Made by a program: the position numbers and the translations under genes
Shown here: positions 16,740-26,915 of the stretch, one piece after another
Layout of the letters: the number at the start of each line of letters is the position of its first letter
Position numbering within the stretch: position 1 is the stretch's first letter
Origin: Terrilactibacillus sp. S3-3
GTDB lineage: Bacteria; Bacillota; Bacilli; Bacillales; Sporolactobacillaceae
DNA length: 64,000 bases
Direction: 5' to 3'
Assembly: GCA_030437565.1 (NCBI GenBank)
Contig: CP129291.1
Coordinates: 2,108,001-2,172,000, forward strand
Notes under the pieces: generated by a model
What the model was told of the DNA's origin: nothing
The model's database searches: none
The model's input: the letters and a program-made list of their open reading frames with translations, nothing else

Positions 16740-19425
16740 CTATTTTTTATTTTTCAACGCTTTTTGCAGCGAAAACAGCTGATTCATCGCGTCCATTGGT
16801 GTCATCGTCAGCAGCTCAAGTTCGCTGAGCGTCTGAATCACTTTTCGCTCATGGCGGCTGAGCGGTTTTGCCGAATGAGGAACCGGTTCGGCAAAGAATG
16901 CCAGCTGCTCGCTTTCATCCGGCCCCTCATCCGCAGTGTGGTCCGATTCCGAAGCCGGTTCATTCGTATCCGCTCCGCTCGCTGTTTCAATAACAGCCGC
17001 TTCGCTTTCGGACCGAGCGGAAGGCGGCGCGGCATGATGATCTTTACCGGAACTTGTTTCCAAATCCGAGAGTATCGCCGCGGCTCTGTTAATCAAATCT
17101 TTCGGCAGCCCCGCTAAATCGGCAACATGAATACCATAACTTTTATCGGCCTGTCCATCCAGCACCTTGTGCAGGAAAACGACTTTACCGCCCTCTTCCA
17201 TGGCGCCGACGTGGACATTTTTCAAGCGCGGCAATTCTTTTTCAAGAAAAGTCAATTCATGATAATGTGTCGAAAAAAGTGTCTTGGCGGAAATACGCTC
17301 GTGGATATATTCGACGATCGCCTGAGCAATGGCGATGCCGTCATAAGTCGACGTCCCGCGGCCGATTTCGTCCAGCAGTATCAGACTGTTTTGTGTCGCA
17401 TGGGATAAAGCATACTCTGCCTCGAGCATTTCGACCATGAACGTGCTCTGCCCTGAAACGAGATCATCGGCAGCGCCGATCCGGGTGAAAATCTGATCAA
17501 AGATCGGCAGTTCCGCGCTCGACGCCGGAACAAAGCAGCCGATTTGGGCCATGATCGCGGTCAGTGCCGCCTGCCGCATATATGTACTCTTTCCGCCCAT
17601 GTTCCCTGTGATCAGCAGCATATCACATGACTCGTCCATTTGAATGTCGTTGGCGACAAACGCGTGCTTCTTCAAAACGCGTTCAATCACCGGATGGCGG
17701 CTGTCCTTGATCGATAGTTTTCTTGCTTTTGAAAACAACGGCTTCACATAACGGTTTTCGTCACTAACCGCAGCGAAGCTTTGCAGCACATCCAAACCGC
17801 TGACGAGCCGCGCCAAAGCCTGGAGCCGGGCTGCGTGCGACTTGATCCGCGTGCGTACGTCGGAAAACAACTGATATTCCAGTCCGACTCTTTTTTCCTC
17901 TGCTTCCAGAATCATCTGTTCTTTTTCTTTCAGTTCGGGCGTGATATAACGCTCAGCATTGGCCAGCGTCTGCCGCCGTTCATAGCGCCCTTCCGGAAGT
18001 AGTTTCAGATTGGCTTTGGTCACTTCAATATAATAACCGAACACTTTGTTAAAGCCGACTTTGAGCGATTTGATCCCGGTCGCCTGCCGTTCCTCGCGCT
18101 CAAGTGGCGGCAATCCAGCGTTTGCCGTTTCTTCGCGGCATCGCGATACCGATCAAGCGTCTCGTTATACCCTTCTTTGATGATCCCGCCGTCGGCCGTT
18201 GAAAACGGCGGGTCATCGGTAATCGCCTGTTCAATCAGTGCCTTGACATCATCGCAAGGATCCATCGCATCGCCATAACGCTTTAGTTCTTGATTAGGAA
18301 TCTCGGCCAGGACGTTTTTGAGTGTCGGCACTTGTTCGAGTGATCGTTTTAACTGCAGCACCTCGCGCGGATTAACATTGCCGAAAGACACCCGGCCGAC
18401 AAGCCGCTCAAGATCGTACACTTCGTCCAGCGCCGAGCGCAGCGTTTCCCGTTCAAAATAATGACTGATCAGCGCTTCGACCGCAGACAGCCGCCGCTCA
18501 ATCTTAGACTGATTAAGCAGCGGTTTCTCAATCCATTGTTTGAGCTTACGTCCGCCCATCGCCGTCTTCGTCTCGTCAAGCAGCCAAAGAAGAGAGCCAT
18601 AGGTTTTTTATCGCGAATCGTTTGTGTCAATTCCAAATTTCTTCTTGAATGCGGGTCGATATTCATAAATGCCTGAACATGATAGACTTCGGCCGGCTGC
18701 AAATGGTCGAGCGATCGCTTCTGGGTCGCTAACAAATAGTTTAAGAGCCTGCCGAGCGGGCGAGCCAGTTTATCTTGTTCAATGCCGCAAGCGATCTTGC
18801 TAAGCGAGTCGGGCATCCTATCATCATCGTTTTTGGAAAGCGTGATGCCAAACCGGCCGGTTAGTTCCTCGGTTTTTTTATCCTGATCAAATGCGGAGTC
18901 GATCACGACCTCTCGTACACCATACGCATCCATTTCCTGCAGCACGCCGTCCCATGCCGGGATCAGCGCCACTTTCGTTTCCCCCCCGTCGTCAGATCGC
19001 TGACGGCAAGACCAAACGTGCCGTCGGCAAACCGGCTTAGAGCCGCCAAATAGTTATTTTTCTTCGGCTCAAGCGAGTCGTCTTCCATGATCGTTCCCGG
19101 CGTAATCATCTGAATGACTTCGCGCTTAACCATGCCTTTCGCCATCTTCGGATCTTCCATTTGCTCACAAATGGCGATCTTATATCCCTTTTCTATTAGA
19201 ACCTTGATATATTGTTTAACCGCGTGATAGGGCACGCCGCACATCGGAATTTTTTCATCCGTTCCGCCGTTTCTTGAAGTCAGCGCAATTTCAAGCTCCT
19301 TGGAAGCCTTGATTGCATCATCAAAAAACATTTCATAAAAATCGCCTAATCGAAAAAAATAAAAAAGCGTCCCGGTACTGCGCTTTGATGGCGAGATATT
19401 GCTTAATCATTGGTGTATAGGTCAT
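16740..19425 (-). CDS. mutS: DNA mismatch recognition ATPase MutS (four frameshifts)
   Basis: Detects mismatches and recruits MutL. The start [17 protein letters not shown] is at 19425. A 7-T run near 19365 must lose one base to read [18 protein letters not shown], the mismatch-binding F-x-E segment. Further slips lie near 18965 (six G), 18580 and 18110. The ATPase domain is continuous: Walker [18 protein letters not shown] and [10 protein letters not shown] are intact. Walker A reads [16 protein letters not shown], where the family has GPNMSGKST, so one Pro codon is missing and Ser is Gly. The long acidic linker before the C-terminus is normal for Bacillales. Length is about 895. Confidence 0.94.
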
Positions 19426-19755
19426 GTCTTTCTTTCCACTCCCGTTTCAAATCGATGCGCGCGTTACCTGAATAGTACGCGCATGCCGCTCTTTCAAGGT
19501 GCCTCAATTATAACATAACTCGTCTTTGGCGGACTTCCTGGAAATCGATCCGGCAAAAAAAGACCTTTAGACCCTAAAGTCCGGATCGCCCGTCCCACAA
19601 ATTCCACTAAAGGGGCGAACCCCGTCAATATTAAAAAAGAAGATCGCCCGCCGGAACGAATACGGGTTTTTAAGATCCAAATGACCCGCCGAACCTGGGT
19701 TAAACCTCAGGCCGGCGGGTGAACCTCTCTGACCTGCCGAAGCCGCCTGCACAAG
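19426..19755. other. Intergenic region with a long GC-rich hairpin
   Basis: No gene seen between cotE and mutS. At 19684-19720 an 8-bp stem ACCCGCCG / CGGCGGGT encloses an inner CCTG...CAGG stem. There is no U-tract on either side, so it is not a standard terminator. The motif GATCGCCCG occurs twice nearby (about 19583 and 19641). Confidence 0.5.
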
Positions 19756-19780
19756 AAAAAAGGAGAAGCCCCGCTTCTCC
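19756..19780 (-). terminator. Rho-independent terminator of cotE
   Basis: Stem GGAGAAGC / GCTTCTCC with a 3-nt loop, followed on the minus strand by TTTTTTC, 4 bp after the cotE stop. Confidence 0.88.
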
Positions 19781-19784
19781 TCTC

Positions 19785-20348
19785 CTATTTATCTTCCTCA
19801 TCACTTATTAAAAATTCTGATTCCAGTTCATCGAGCGATTCATCCAGTTCGCCGTCATCTTCCCAGTCATCCACTTCTTCATAAAAACCGTCGTCTTCCA
19901 CTTGCACTTTCACCTTCGTTTCGCCAATGACTTCAACAAGAAATTCTCTTTCCACTTGAGCCACGATTCTGTTTCCGTTTGGTGAGACATTAGCTTCCAA
20001 GCAATTCGGTTCCTGCAACGTGCGGCAGGAAACATCGAGCCGATCAGAAATCACTTTTTTATCACGCAGTGAAAGCGGCACTTGATCCCTGTATGTGACG
20101 GTCTCGCACACAACTTCTTCTGTTCTTGTATTTCCGCTGTAAGAATACCAAGTGTTGATATCGTAGCTTCCCTCCACAATGACAACATCCTTTTGATAAC
20201 TGGTTTTATATTTATGGTTAATCACCCAGCATCCAAGGATATTAGAAGGTTTATGTGTTGGTGAAATAGTGTGTGCAGATTGGCTGAACTTCTTACCTCT
20301 TCCGCAAATGGCCTTTGTAATAATTTCTCTATAAGCATAGTCTGCCAA
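19785..20348 (-). CDS. cotE: Spore coat morphogenetic protein CotE
   Basis: Scaffold for outer-coat assembly on the forespore surface. It is intact at 187 residues. The start is TTG, giving MADYAYREIITKAICGRGKK, with a strong AAAGGAGG site 8 bp before it. The conserved body includes PSNILGCWVINHKYK and the acidic C-terminal tail DDWEDDGELDESLDELESEF typical of CotE. It follows ricA as in B. subtilis and is placed ahead of mutS. Expected to be transcribed in the mother cell; no promoter was assigned. Confidence 0.95.
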   Translation of the reverse strand: MADYAYREIITKAICGRGKKFSQSAHTISPTHKPSNILGCWVINHKYKTSYQKDVVIVEGSYDINTWYSYSGNTRTEEVVCETVTYRDQVPLSLRDKKVISDRLDVSCRTLQEPNCLEANVSPNGNRIVAQVEREFLVEVIGETKVKVQVEDDGFYEEVDDWEDDGELDESLDELESEFLISDEEDK

Positions 20349-20601
20349 GAGTCCAAACCTCCTTTACCTTCTTCTCTGTCATGTTATGCTGGACGAATAA
20401 CTAGTGTGCATAACCTTTCCATGAAAACATTCCCGTGGTTTAGCCGGAGAAAAGGTCTCCGAACCTGGCCGTATTTTCCCTTTCGGCAAAATTTTTTCGT
20501 CGATTATCGAGAAAAAACAGCAAGAAAATGGTCGGTGCATCGGTGCGGGATCTCAGCGGCTGCGGAAAATCATAGAAGGCCAAATTGAATCACACACAGA
20601 A

Positions 20602-20630
20602 AAACTCCCTGCTTATATCACAGGGAGTTT
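20602..20630 (-). terminator. Bidirectional terminator behind ricA
   Basis: AAACTCCCTG / CAGGGAGTTT, a 10-bp perfect stem with a 9-nt loop and T-runs on both sides. It lies in the 300-bp gap (20349-20652) between ricA and cotE, which holds no other recognisable feature. Confidence 0.85.
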
Positions 20631-20652
20631 TCTAGTATTAAGCTGGCGGTCT

Positions 20653-21034
20653 CTATTGTAAATATTTCCCTTTATCCGACGGCTGGATCGCCGTCGTGAC
20701 TTTTTCTGAAATGGCAGAAGAAATCAGCTGCAGCAAATCATTCACTTCGGTCTGCGACTCACGGAATTCCTGAACAATCGGAATAGCGTCCAGTTCTGCC
20801 AGCAGGCGATCGATCTTTTCCTCATTTTTTTTTATAAGCCTCGTGTTTTTGGAAATGCTGCAGGTTGACCGATTCCTTCTGGTACAGCTTAATTTGTTTA
20901 ATCAATTTTTGCACTTTCTGGTTGCTGTTAATCTTCTCTTCAGCCCGCTTAAAGAAGTCGACCTGTTCCGTTGTTTCCAAATGGGCCACCACTTCTCTTG
21001 CTTTTTTCAAAATATCGTCTTTTGAATAAGTCAT
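20653..21034 (-). CDS. ricA: RicA (YmcA), RNase Y-associated regulator (one frameshift)
   Basis: Component of the RicA-RicF-RicT (Y) complex that tunes RNase Y activity and, in B. subtilis, biofilm, competence and sporulation entry. The first frame [20 protein letters not shown] and [20 protein letters not shown] ends in a poly-A run at about 20828. The next frame continues [20 protein letters not shown] and ends [10 protein letters not shown] at 20653. About 126 residues of the mostly helical ComEA-like YlbF/YmcA fold. Its start overlaps the miaB stop by 4 bp (ATGA), so it is translationally coupled. RNase Y itself is encoded at 29155-30727. Confidence 0.9.
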
Positions 21035-22523
21035 TTTCTGGCCGCCTCAGCTTGCTTCAGCCATTCGCCGTCCAGCGACCACATCTTGGCGTCGGTAATT
21101 TTCACATTGACCAGTTCGCCGATCAATGATTTCGGTCCGCGAAAGTTAACCACCTTGTTTGTCCGCGTATGTCCGGACAAGACGTCGGGATTTTTCCTGC
21201 TCTCGCCTTCCACGAGCACTTCGACCACTTGATCCTGATATTTGGCATTGCTTTCGGCCGCCAATTGATCGATCAGCTGGTTGAGCCGCTGCAGCCGTTC
21301 TTTCTTCACTTCGATCGGAATGTTATCCTTCATCCGCGCCGCCGGCGTACCGGCGCGCGGTGAATAGATGAACGTGTAGGCGCCGTCAAACCGGCATTCG
21401 CGAACAAGCGACAGGGTATCCTCGAATTGTTCATCCGTTTCATTCGGAAAGCCGACAATAATATCGGTCGTAAATGCCGCATTTGGAATCGCCTTTTTAA
21501 TTTTGTGGAATAATTCCAAATAGCTCTCACGGGTATATTTTCTCCCCATGATTTTCAGTATGTCGGAATTGCCCGATTGGACCGGTAAATGAATATGCTC
21601 AACAAGGTTGCAGCCAGCACTTCAATCAGATGATCGTCAAAATCTCTCGGGTGGCTTGTCGTAAAGCGCACACGTGGAATGTCAATTTTACGAATTTCAT
21701 CCATTAAGTCACCGAGCCCGTAATGTTCGATGGATTGCAAGTCTTTGCCGTATGCATTGACATTTTGGCCGAGCAGCGTCACTTCTTTGTAGCCTTGACG
21801 GGCCAGTTCCCTTACCTCTTCGATAATCTCTTTAGGATGCCGGCTGCGTTCTTTCCCGCGCGTATAGGGAACGATACAATAGGTACAGAATTTATCACAA
21901 CCGTACATAATATTGACCCAGCCGCGGATTCGGCCGAGCCGCGCTTTCGGCAGGTTTTCAACGATGTCGCCTTCTTTTGACCAGACCTCGACGACCATTT
22001 CCTTGCCGAAAAGTGCCTCTTTCAAAAGCTGGGGCAGACGATGGATATTGTGCGTGCCGAAAATCAAATCGACCTGCGGATGTTTTTGCAAAATTTTATT
22101 CACAACTTCTTCTTCCTGGGCCATGCAGCCGCATACACCCAATATTAATTCCGGTTTTTCCCGTTTCAGCGGTTTCAAGTGGCCGATTTCGCCGAACACC
22201 TTATTTTCCGCATTTTCTCTAATTGCGCATGTATTTAAAAGAATGACATCGGCGTCTGCCGCTTCTTCCGCTCGCGTGTAGCCCATTGCCGACAGAATCC
22301 CCGCCATCACTTCCGTATCATGTTCATTCATTTGGCAGCCGTACGTTTGAATCAGGAACTTCTTACCACTGCCGATCGTTTTCATATCATCCGGTATACT
22401 GAAATCATTAATGAGTTGAACCGTGTTTTTCCGGCGCCTTCTCGCTTCCTTTAGAGAAGGGGGTTGAAACGTCTTGTGAAAGTATTTTGAAAAGTCGATT
22501 TCTGTTGTCTTTGAATCAACCAC
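21031..22523 (-). CDS. miaB: tRNA-2-methylthio-N6-dimethylallyladenosine synthase MiaB (one frameshift)
   Basis: Radical-SAM methylthiotransferase that completes the ms2i6A37 modification begun by MiaA. Auxiliary cluster cysteines occur in [29 protein letters not shown] and [10 protein letters not shown]. The radical-SAM motif is [17 protein letters not shown] (CxxxCxxC). A slip near 21600, in [19 protein letters not shown], separates it from the C-terminal part, which carries the TRAM domain ([20 protein letters not shown]). Total about 497 residues, with the N-terminal extension typical of Bacillales. Coupled to ricA downstream. Confidence 0.95.
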
Positions 22524-22674
22524 ACAAAAAGCCTCCTTTCAAATTGTCATCATTACATTATAGCAAATTTTTCATTATGTTGAAAGGAAATGATAGCCGC
22601 AGGCCGCAGCGAAAAAAACGGAGTTGAGGCAAAAAATTGGATTGGAAATAGACCTGGCTCATTCTTTTGCCTAT

Positions 22675-22693
22675 ACTAATAATGCATATTAGT
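22675..22693. repeat. 7-bp inverted repeat ahead of the two-component operon
   Basis: ACTAATA-ATGCA-TATTAGT lies 29 bp before the response-regulator start, inside the divergent miaB/regulator gap. It is a plausible operator for autoregulation; this is unproven. Confidence 0.5.
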
Positions 22694-22721
22694 CACGACG
22701 AAAGGAATAAGGGATGAGAGC

Positions 22722-23402
22722 ATGAAAATATTGCTTGCTGAAGATGACCGCCGGCTGGGAAAGCTGATCATGAAAATGTTAAAAAAAGAACAATTTGCAG
22801 CCGACTGGGTCGAAGACGGTCAAAGCGCTTATGATCAAGCTTTAACCGAGGATTATGATGTGATGATATTGGATTGGATGCTCCCGAAGATGGACGGCAT
22901 TCAGGTCAGCCAGGCGCTGCGCAAGGAAGGTTACAATGGCGCCATTTTAATGTTGACCGCTAGAGGCGCATTGGAAGATCGGGTAAACGGGCTCGACGCC
23001 GGCGCGGACGACTACATGATGAAGCCTTTTGCTTTTGAGGAGTTGTTTGCCAGAATCCGTTCTTTATTAAGGCGCAATTATTTCCCGGTTGAAACGAACA
23101 CATGAGAAACCCATGACCTGATGATTGATATCGCCAATCACATCATCAAAAAGAATGATCAGCCTATTTATTTGACGCCCCGGGAGTTCCAGCTGCTTGT
23201 CTATCTCGTTAAAAATTCAGGACAAGTCTTAACAAAAGAAAGCATTATTGAAAGAGTGTGGGAAACAGACAGCGATGTGACTTTCAATACGCTGGAAGCC
23301 TATATTAAATTATTGAGGAAAAAATTAGGCCAGTCGAAGCAGGACAGCTATGTCAAAACCGTCCGCGGTGTAGGCTACACATGGGTGACCGATCATGTTT
23401 AA
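22722..23402 (+). CDS. OmpR-family response regulator (in-frame TGA)
   Basis: The receiver domain MKILLAEDDRRLGKLIMKML has the phosphoacceptor in DVMILDWMLPKMDGI, the Thr/Ala switch MLTARGALEDRVNGLDAGAD and Lys in DDYMMKPF. After FPVETNT there is a TGA (23103-23105). The same frame then continues, without indel, as ETHDLMIDIANHIIKKNDQP into a winged-helix domain: LTPREFQLLVYLVKNSGQVL, SDVTFNTLEAYIKLLRKKLG and VKTVRGVGYTWV. The stop falls in the linker between the two domains. It overlaps the kinase gene by 8 bp. Signal and target genes are unknown. Confidence 0.88.
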
Positions 23403-24670
23403 CAAACTGCAGAGGAAATTGGCACTGACATACAGTTTGGCTTTTTTCGCCACTTTGGCTGTGATCTTTTTTATCCTTTTTCTGATATTCCGGAGCATGA
23501 TTTATCATTCCGTCGGCTGGGAAATCAATGACATCGCCAAAGACCAGCAAAACGAGTTTCAGCAAATGCACACTATCTCCGGTACGCCTTTTCAGAGTTC
23601 CATTTATCTGAGCGCCTTTCTCAGTAATGACGGAAAGGACATCGTGTATAAAGGGGCGCTGACTAAGTCTCTCCGCCAGACCTTTCAGAAAAAAATCGAC
23701 AGGGGCACTGCAACCGGTACGCTGGATTTTTTTAGCCGCAATGGGGAGCAAATGCATCTTATCTACGCCATGAAGCCGATTGTCAAAGGCAACAAGAAAA
23801 TAGGCCACATTTTGGTCGTGAAGGATATTGCCCGCACGCATGAACAAATCGAACATTGGTTTTTTTTAATCTTATTCATGATCGGGCTTCTGACCGCCGG
23901 ACTGTCGATCATTATTTCTCACTTTCTGGCCAAGCGGGCCGTCCGTCCCGTCAAAAAGAATTTTGACAAACAGCGGGCCTTCGTCGCCGATGCCAGCCAT
24001 GAACTCAGAACACCGCTCAGCGTTTTTTCGGCATCGCTGGAATTTTTTGAAGCCGAGGAAAAGGAGCGGATGTCCGAATCCTCAAAAGAAACGCTGGCGG
24101 ATTTTAAAAGAAGAGGTCCGCGACATGAACACGCTGATCAGCCATCTGCTTTCTTTGGCCAGAGCCGATCGCGGCGGTTTGGCACAAGAGAAAAGCCGCT
24201 TTTCGCTGGCGGAATGTATCAAGCCGACCCTCTTTTACTATCGTCAAAAAGCCCTTGACAGCAAAAAAAAAGTTTTCATTCGACATCCCTGACGTAAATG
24301 TCTGTCTTGAGGCCGATCCAGTGGAAATCAAGCAGCAGCTGCTGACCATTTTTCTGGACAATGCGCTGAAATATACGAAAACCGGCGACCGCATCTCTCT
24401 GGGCGTCTCAACTAACGAAGCCAGGCATCAAGTTCTTTTTACGATTCGCGATACAGGCAGCGGTATTCCCGAGCAGGAGATTGCGCATATTTTCGCTCGA
24501 TTCTATCGGGTGGAAAAAGGGAGAACGCGGCAAAGCGGCGGCAGCGGCCTCGGCCTATCCATCGCCCGCTCCATTGTTCAGGCATACAAAGGGCAAATCA
24601 AGTGACAAGCCAAGTGGGCGAAGGAGCGGCATTTCTCGTCACACTGCCTATTTTGCAAAATGCGGAGTGA
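23395..24670 (+). CDS. Sensor histidine kinase (three frameshifts)
   Basis: Membrane kinase partner of the preceding regulator. The N-terminal TM helix is YSLAFFATLAVIFFILFLIF. About 125 residues of extracytoplasmic sensor follow, then a second TM (FLILFMIGLLTAGLSIIISH). The H-box is FVADASHELRTPLSVFSASL. A slip near 24110 leads to EEVRDMNTLISHLLSLARAD. A second, in a run of nine A near 24270, leads to the N-box FLDNALKYTKTGDRISLGVS, the G1 motif RDTGSGIPEQEI and the G2 motif SGGSGLGLSIARSIVQAYKG. A third at 24603 gives the end QVGEGAAFLVTLPILQNAE. About 424 residues in total. Confidence 0.88.
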
Positions 24671-24730
24671 TTTCAGTTCTTTTTCAGTTTCTTTTTGTAC
24701 GCTAGTTGCAGACAAAAGGAGATGATAGAT

Positions 24731-25189
24731 ATGCTGAGTTCACCGCTGCACCCGCTTCTTGTCCACTTTCCGATCGCCCTCTTGCTGCTCGGAACAGTCG
24801 TTCAATTTCTAGCGATTTGGAAACCAAATTTTTTTAGCAATATGGCCTTTTTTATATTATCCGTCGGCTTCTTATCGGGTATTGTCACTTATCTGACCGG
24901 TGACGGGGCTGAAGATTTTGCTAGAACGCATTGGGGAAATGCTTATCGCTCAGTCATCGAGACCCACCAAGCTTACGCAACGGCAACCCTCGTCTTGTTC
25001 GGCGCAGCCGTCGGTCTCAGAATTTTCATGCACTATTTCAAAAAATCTTATTTGCTTCCGCTTGTTTTAGTTTTGTGCCTCGCCGGCTCAGCAGCTTTGG
25101 CGCTCACCGGCTATTACGGCGGAAAAATGGTTTATGAGCAGTCACACACGGTGCACACCGTCCTGGCTACGCATTCAAAAGCCAAATAA
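24731..25189 (+). CDS. DUF2231 four-helix membrane protein
   Basis: Small integral membrane protein of unknown role, about 152 residues. The opening LSSPLHPLLVHFPIALLLLG has the HP-LLVHFPIAL signature of DUF2231. Four hydrophobic segments follow, including FFILSVGFLSGIVTYLTGDG and LPLVLVLCLAGSAALALTGY. Two conserved His (LHPLLVH) and others suggest a possible cofactor-binding helix bundle; this is inference. The start at 24731 is chosen because AAGGAG sits 9 bp upstream, too close for the ATG at 24722. It lies 60 bp behind the kinase and may be controlled by it. Confidence 0.8.
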   Translation: MLSSPLHPLLVHFPIALLLLGTVVQFLAIWKPNFFSNMAFFILSVGFLSGIVTYLTGDGAEDFARTHWGNAYRSVIETHQAYATATLVLFGAAVGLRIFMHYFKKSYLLPLVLVLCLAGSAALALTGYYGGKMVYEQSHTVHTVLATHSKAK

Positions 25190-25214
25190 CACATATTCCC
25201 GGCAGGGCTGGTTC

Positions 25215-25242
25215 GGGCCCGTCGCTCTCTGCGACAGGGCCC
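25215..25242. terminator. Convergent terminator hairpin
   Basis: GGGCCCGTCGC / GCGACAGGGCCC with one bulged base and loop TCTCT, followed on the plus strand by a T-rich tract (25251-25265). It separates the converging DUF2231 and CBS genes. Confidence 0.7.
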
Positions 25243-25249
25243 TCTCCGC

Positions 25250-25717
25250 CTATTTTAATTTTTTCATCACCTGCCGGTTGATAAAACGAATCACGTCCCC
25301 GCGGCTGATGACGCCGACGACATGCCTTTCATCATCGATGACCGGTATTTTTTTAAAATGATGGTGCGAGAGTATTTTCAAAGACTCATTAAAGTCATTG
25401 TCGGAATAGACAACCTGAAGATTGCGTTTTGTCATGATTTTTTTGACGGTATCCTTTAGAACAGCCATAATTTTTTCTTCCGTCTTTTCTTCTTCAAAAG
25501 AGACAACCATTGCGTAAAAGTCGAAATGAGTTTGTTGTTTTGGTGCAAGCGCCCGAAGGACATCGCCGTCGCTGACAATCCCGACCAGCTTGCCGGCATC
25601 ATCAATAACCGGCACACCGCCAATCTTATGGTCAACCAGTGTTTTAAGCAGAGTGCCAATCGTTTCATCCTGGTGAATGACGACAACATCAGAAATCATG
25701 AAATCTTCTACATTCAT
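25250..25717 (-). CDS. Tandem CBS-domain protein
   Basis: 155 residues formed by two CBS motifs: EDFMISDVVVIHQDETIGTL through GVPVIDDAGKLVGIVSDGDV, and KKIMTKRNLQVVYSDNDFNE through KKIPVIDDERHVVGVISRGD. Stand-alone CBS pairs bind adenine nucleotides and act as regulatory sensors; the partner cannot be told from the sequence. ATG 25717 is preferred over the GTG at 25726 because of spacing to AAAGGG. It is intact and forms a separate unit facing the DUF2231 gene. Confidence 0.88.
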   Translation of the reverse strand: MNVEDFMISDVVVIHQDETIGTLLKTLVDHKIGGVPVIDDAGKLVGIVSDGDVLRALAPKQQTHFDFYAMVVSFEEEKTEEKIMAVLKDTVKKIMTKRNLQVVYSDNDFNESLKILSHHHFKKIPVIDDERHVVGVISRGDVIRFINRQVMKKLK

Positions 25718-25889
25718 GTTGAGCACCCTTTCTTTTGTTTTTTAAAACGTTTTCATCACTATTATATACCAGAAGAAGCTCCCGGACACTTCAGGCTCGT
25801 CGCTTTGTTTGTGTCAATTGTATTGATACCGTGCCAGGACCTGCCGGCACGGCTGCCGGCTGCGCATCGGATACGCCGCTATACATCCG

Positions 25890-26057
25890 TTATCCTTCTT
25901 TGTCCTTTTTCTTCAGCCGGCCGGAGCGCCTGAGTGCATCGCGAAGCAGAAATTCAATATGGCCGTTGACACTGCGAAACTCATCGGTTGCCCACTTTTG
26001 CAGGGCCTCATAAAGTGCGGGATCAACCCGGAGCAGAAAACTTTTTTTATTTGCCAT
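25890..26057 (-). CDS. Ribbon-helix-helix (Arc-type) small protein
   Basis: 55 residues: MANKKSFLLRVDPALYEALQ, KWATDEFRSVNGHIEFLLRD, then ALRRSGRLKKKDKEG. The beta-strand (KSFLLRVDP) followed by two helices with the VNGHIEFLLRDA pattern is the Arc/MetJ RHH fold. It starts 12 bp after the SPFH-protein stop, on the same strand. This pairing of an SPFH protein with a tiny RHH protein recurs in Bacillales as far as I remember; its function is unknown. Confidence 0.8.
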   Translation of the reverse strand: MANKKSFLLRVDPALYEALQKWATDEFRSVNGHIEFLLRDALRRSGRLKKKDKEG

Positions 26058-26069
26058 GCAAATCCCTCG

Positions 26070-26915
26070 TTAATTAATACAAACTTCCGGTGTTAATACC
26101 GGCTGTGTGCCTTTTTCGGAAACAATAGCCACCATCAGGTTGTTAACCATATTGACTTTTCTCTCTTCATCAAGTTCAACAACATGATCGGCCTCAAGAC
26201 GTTGAATGGCCATCTGTGCCATGCCGACAGCGCCCTCGACAATCTTTTTCCGGGCAGAGATAATCGCCGCCGCTTGCTGCCTCTGGAGCATGGCCTGTGC
26301 GACTTCCGTCGAATAAGCGAGATGGGTGAGCCTGGCTTCAACAACCTGCACACCTGCCAGGTTCAGCCGATCCTGCAGTTCGGTTTGCAGGACACTGGAA
26401 ATTTGCGGGGCGTTGCCGCGCAGTGAAAACCCTTCTTCTTCAAAATTATCATAAGGATACTGTGACGCAATGTTGCGGACTGCCGTTTCACTCTGAATCT
26501 CGACAAATTGGATATAGTCATCGACATCAAACACTGCCTTAGCGGAATTCACGACTTTAAACACGATGACGGCGGCAATTTCAATTGGATTGCCCTCCAC
26601 ATCGTTCACTTTTAATTTTTGGCTGTTAAAATTTCGAACACGCAGCGACATCGTTTTTTTGGCCGTGAGTGGAACGGTGAGAAAAAGCCCATTGTCGCTT
26701 ACACTGCCGATATAACGGCCAAAAAACGTCACCACTGTTGTTTTATTGGGCGGAACGATAATCATGCCGCTGGCGAGTACGATCGCCACAACGATCAGGA
26801 GAATACCCAAAATAAAAATTTCGCTGATAAATGTGAATAATGCCGCCGCTAAACAGGCGAAAATGGCTGCCACACCAACAAAACCATTAATCCTCCATAC
26901 TTGCTGTTCTTTCAT
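26070..26915 (-). CDS. SPFH/band 7 (stomatin-like) membrane protein
   Basis: 281 residues, intact. Two adjacent hydrophobic stretches form an N-terminal hairpin (GFVGVAAIFACLAAALFTFI and IFILGILLIVVAIVLASGMI). The SPFH core includes VPPNKTTVVTFFGRYIGSVS, TMSLRVRNFNSQKLKVNDVE and VEARLTHLAYSTEVAQAMLQ, followed by a coiled C-terminal helix. Members organise membrane microdomains or chaperone membrane proteases; which applies here is unknown. It is the first gene of a two-gene unit with the RHH protein. Confidence 0.9.
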   Translation of the reverse strand: MKEQQVWRINGFVGVAAIFACLAAALFTFISEIFILGILLIVVAIVLASGMIIVPPNKTTVVTFFGRYIGSVSDNGLFLTVPLTAKKTMSLRVRNFNSQKLKVNDVEGNPIEIAAVIVFKVVNSAKAVFDVDDYIQFVEIQSETAVRNIASQYPYDNFEEEGFSLRGNAPQISSVLQTELQDRLNLAGVQVVEARLTHLAYSTEVAQAMLQRQQAAAIISARKKIVEGAVGMAQMAIQRLEADHVVELDEERKVNMVNNLMVAIVSEKGTQPVLTPEVCIN

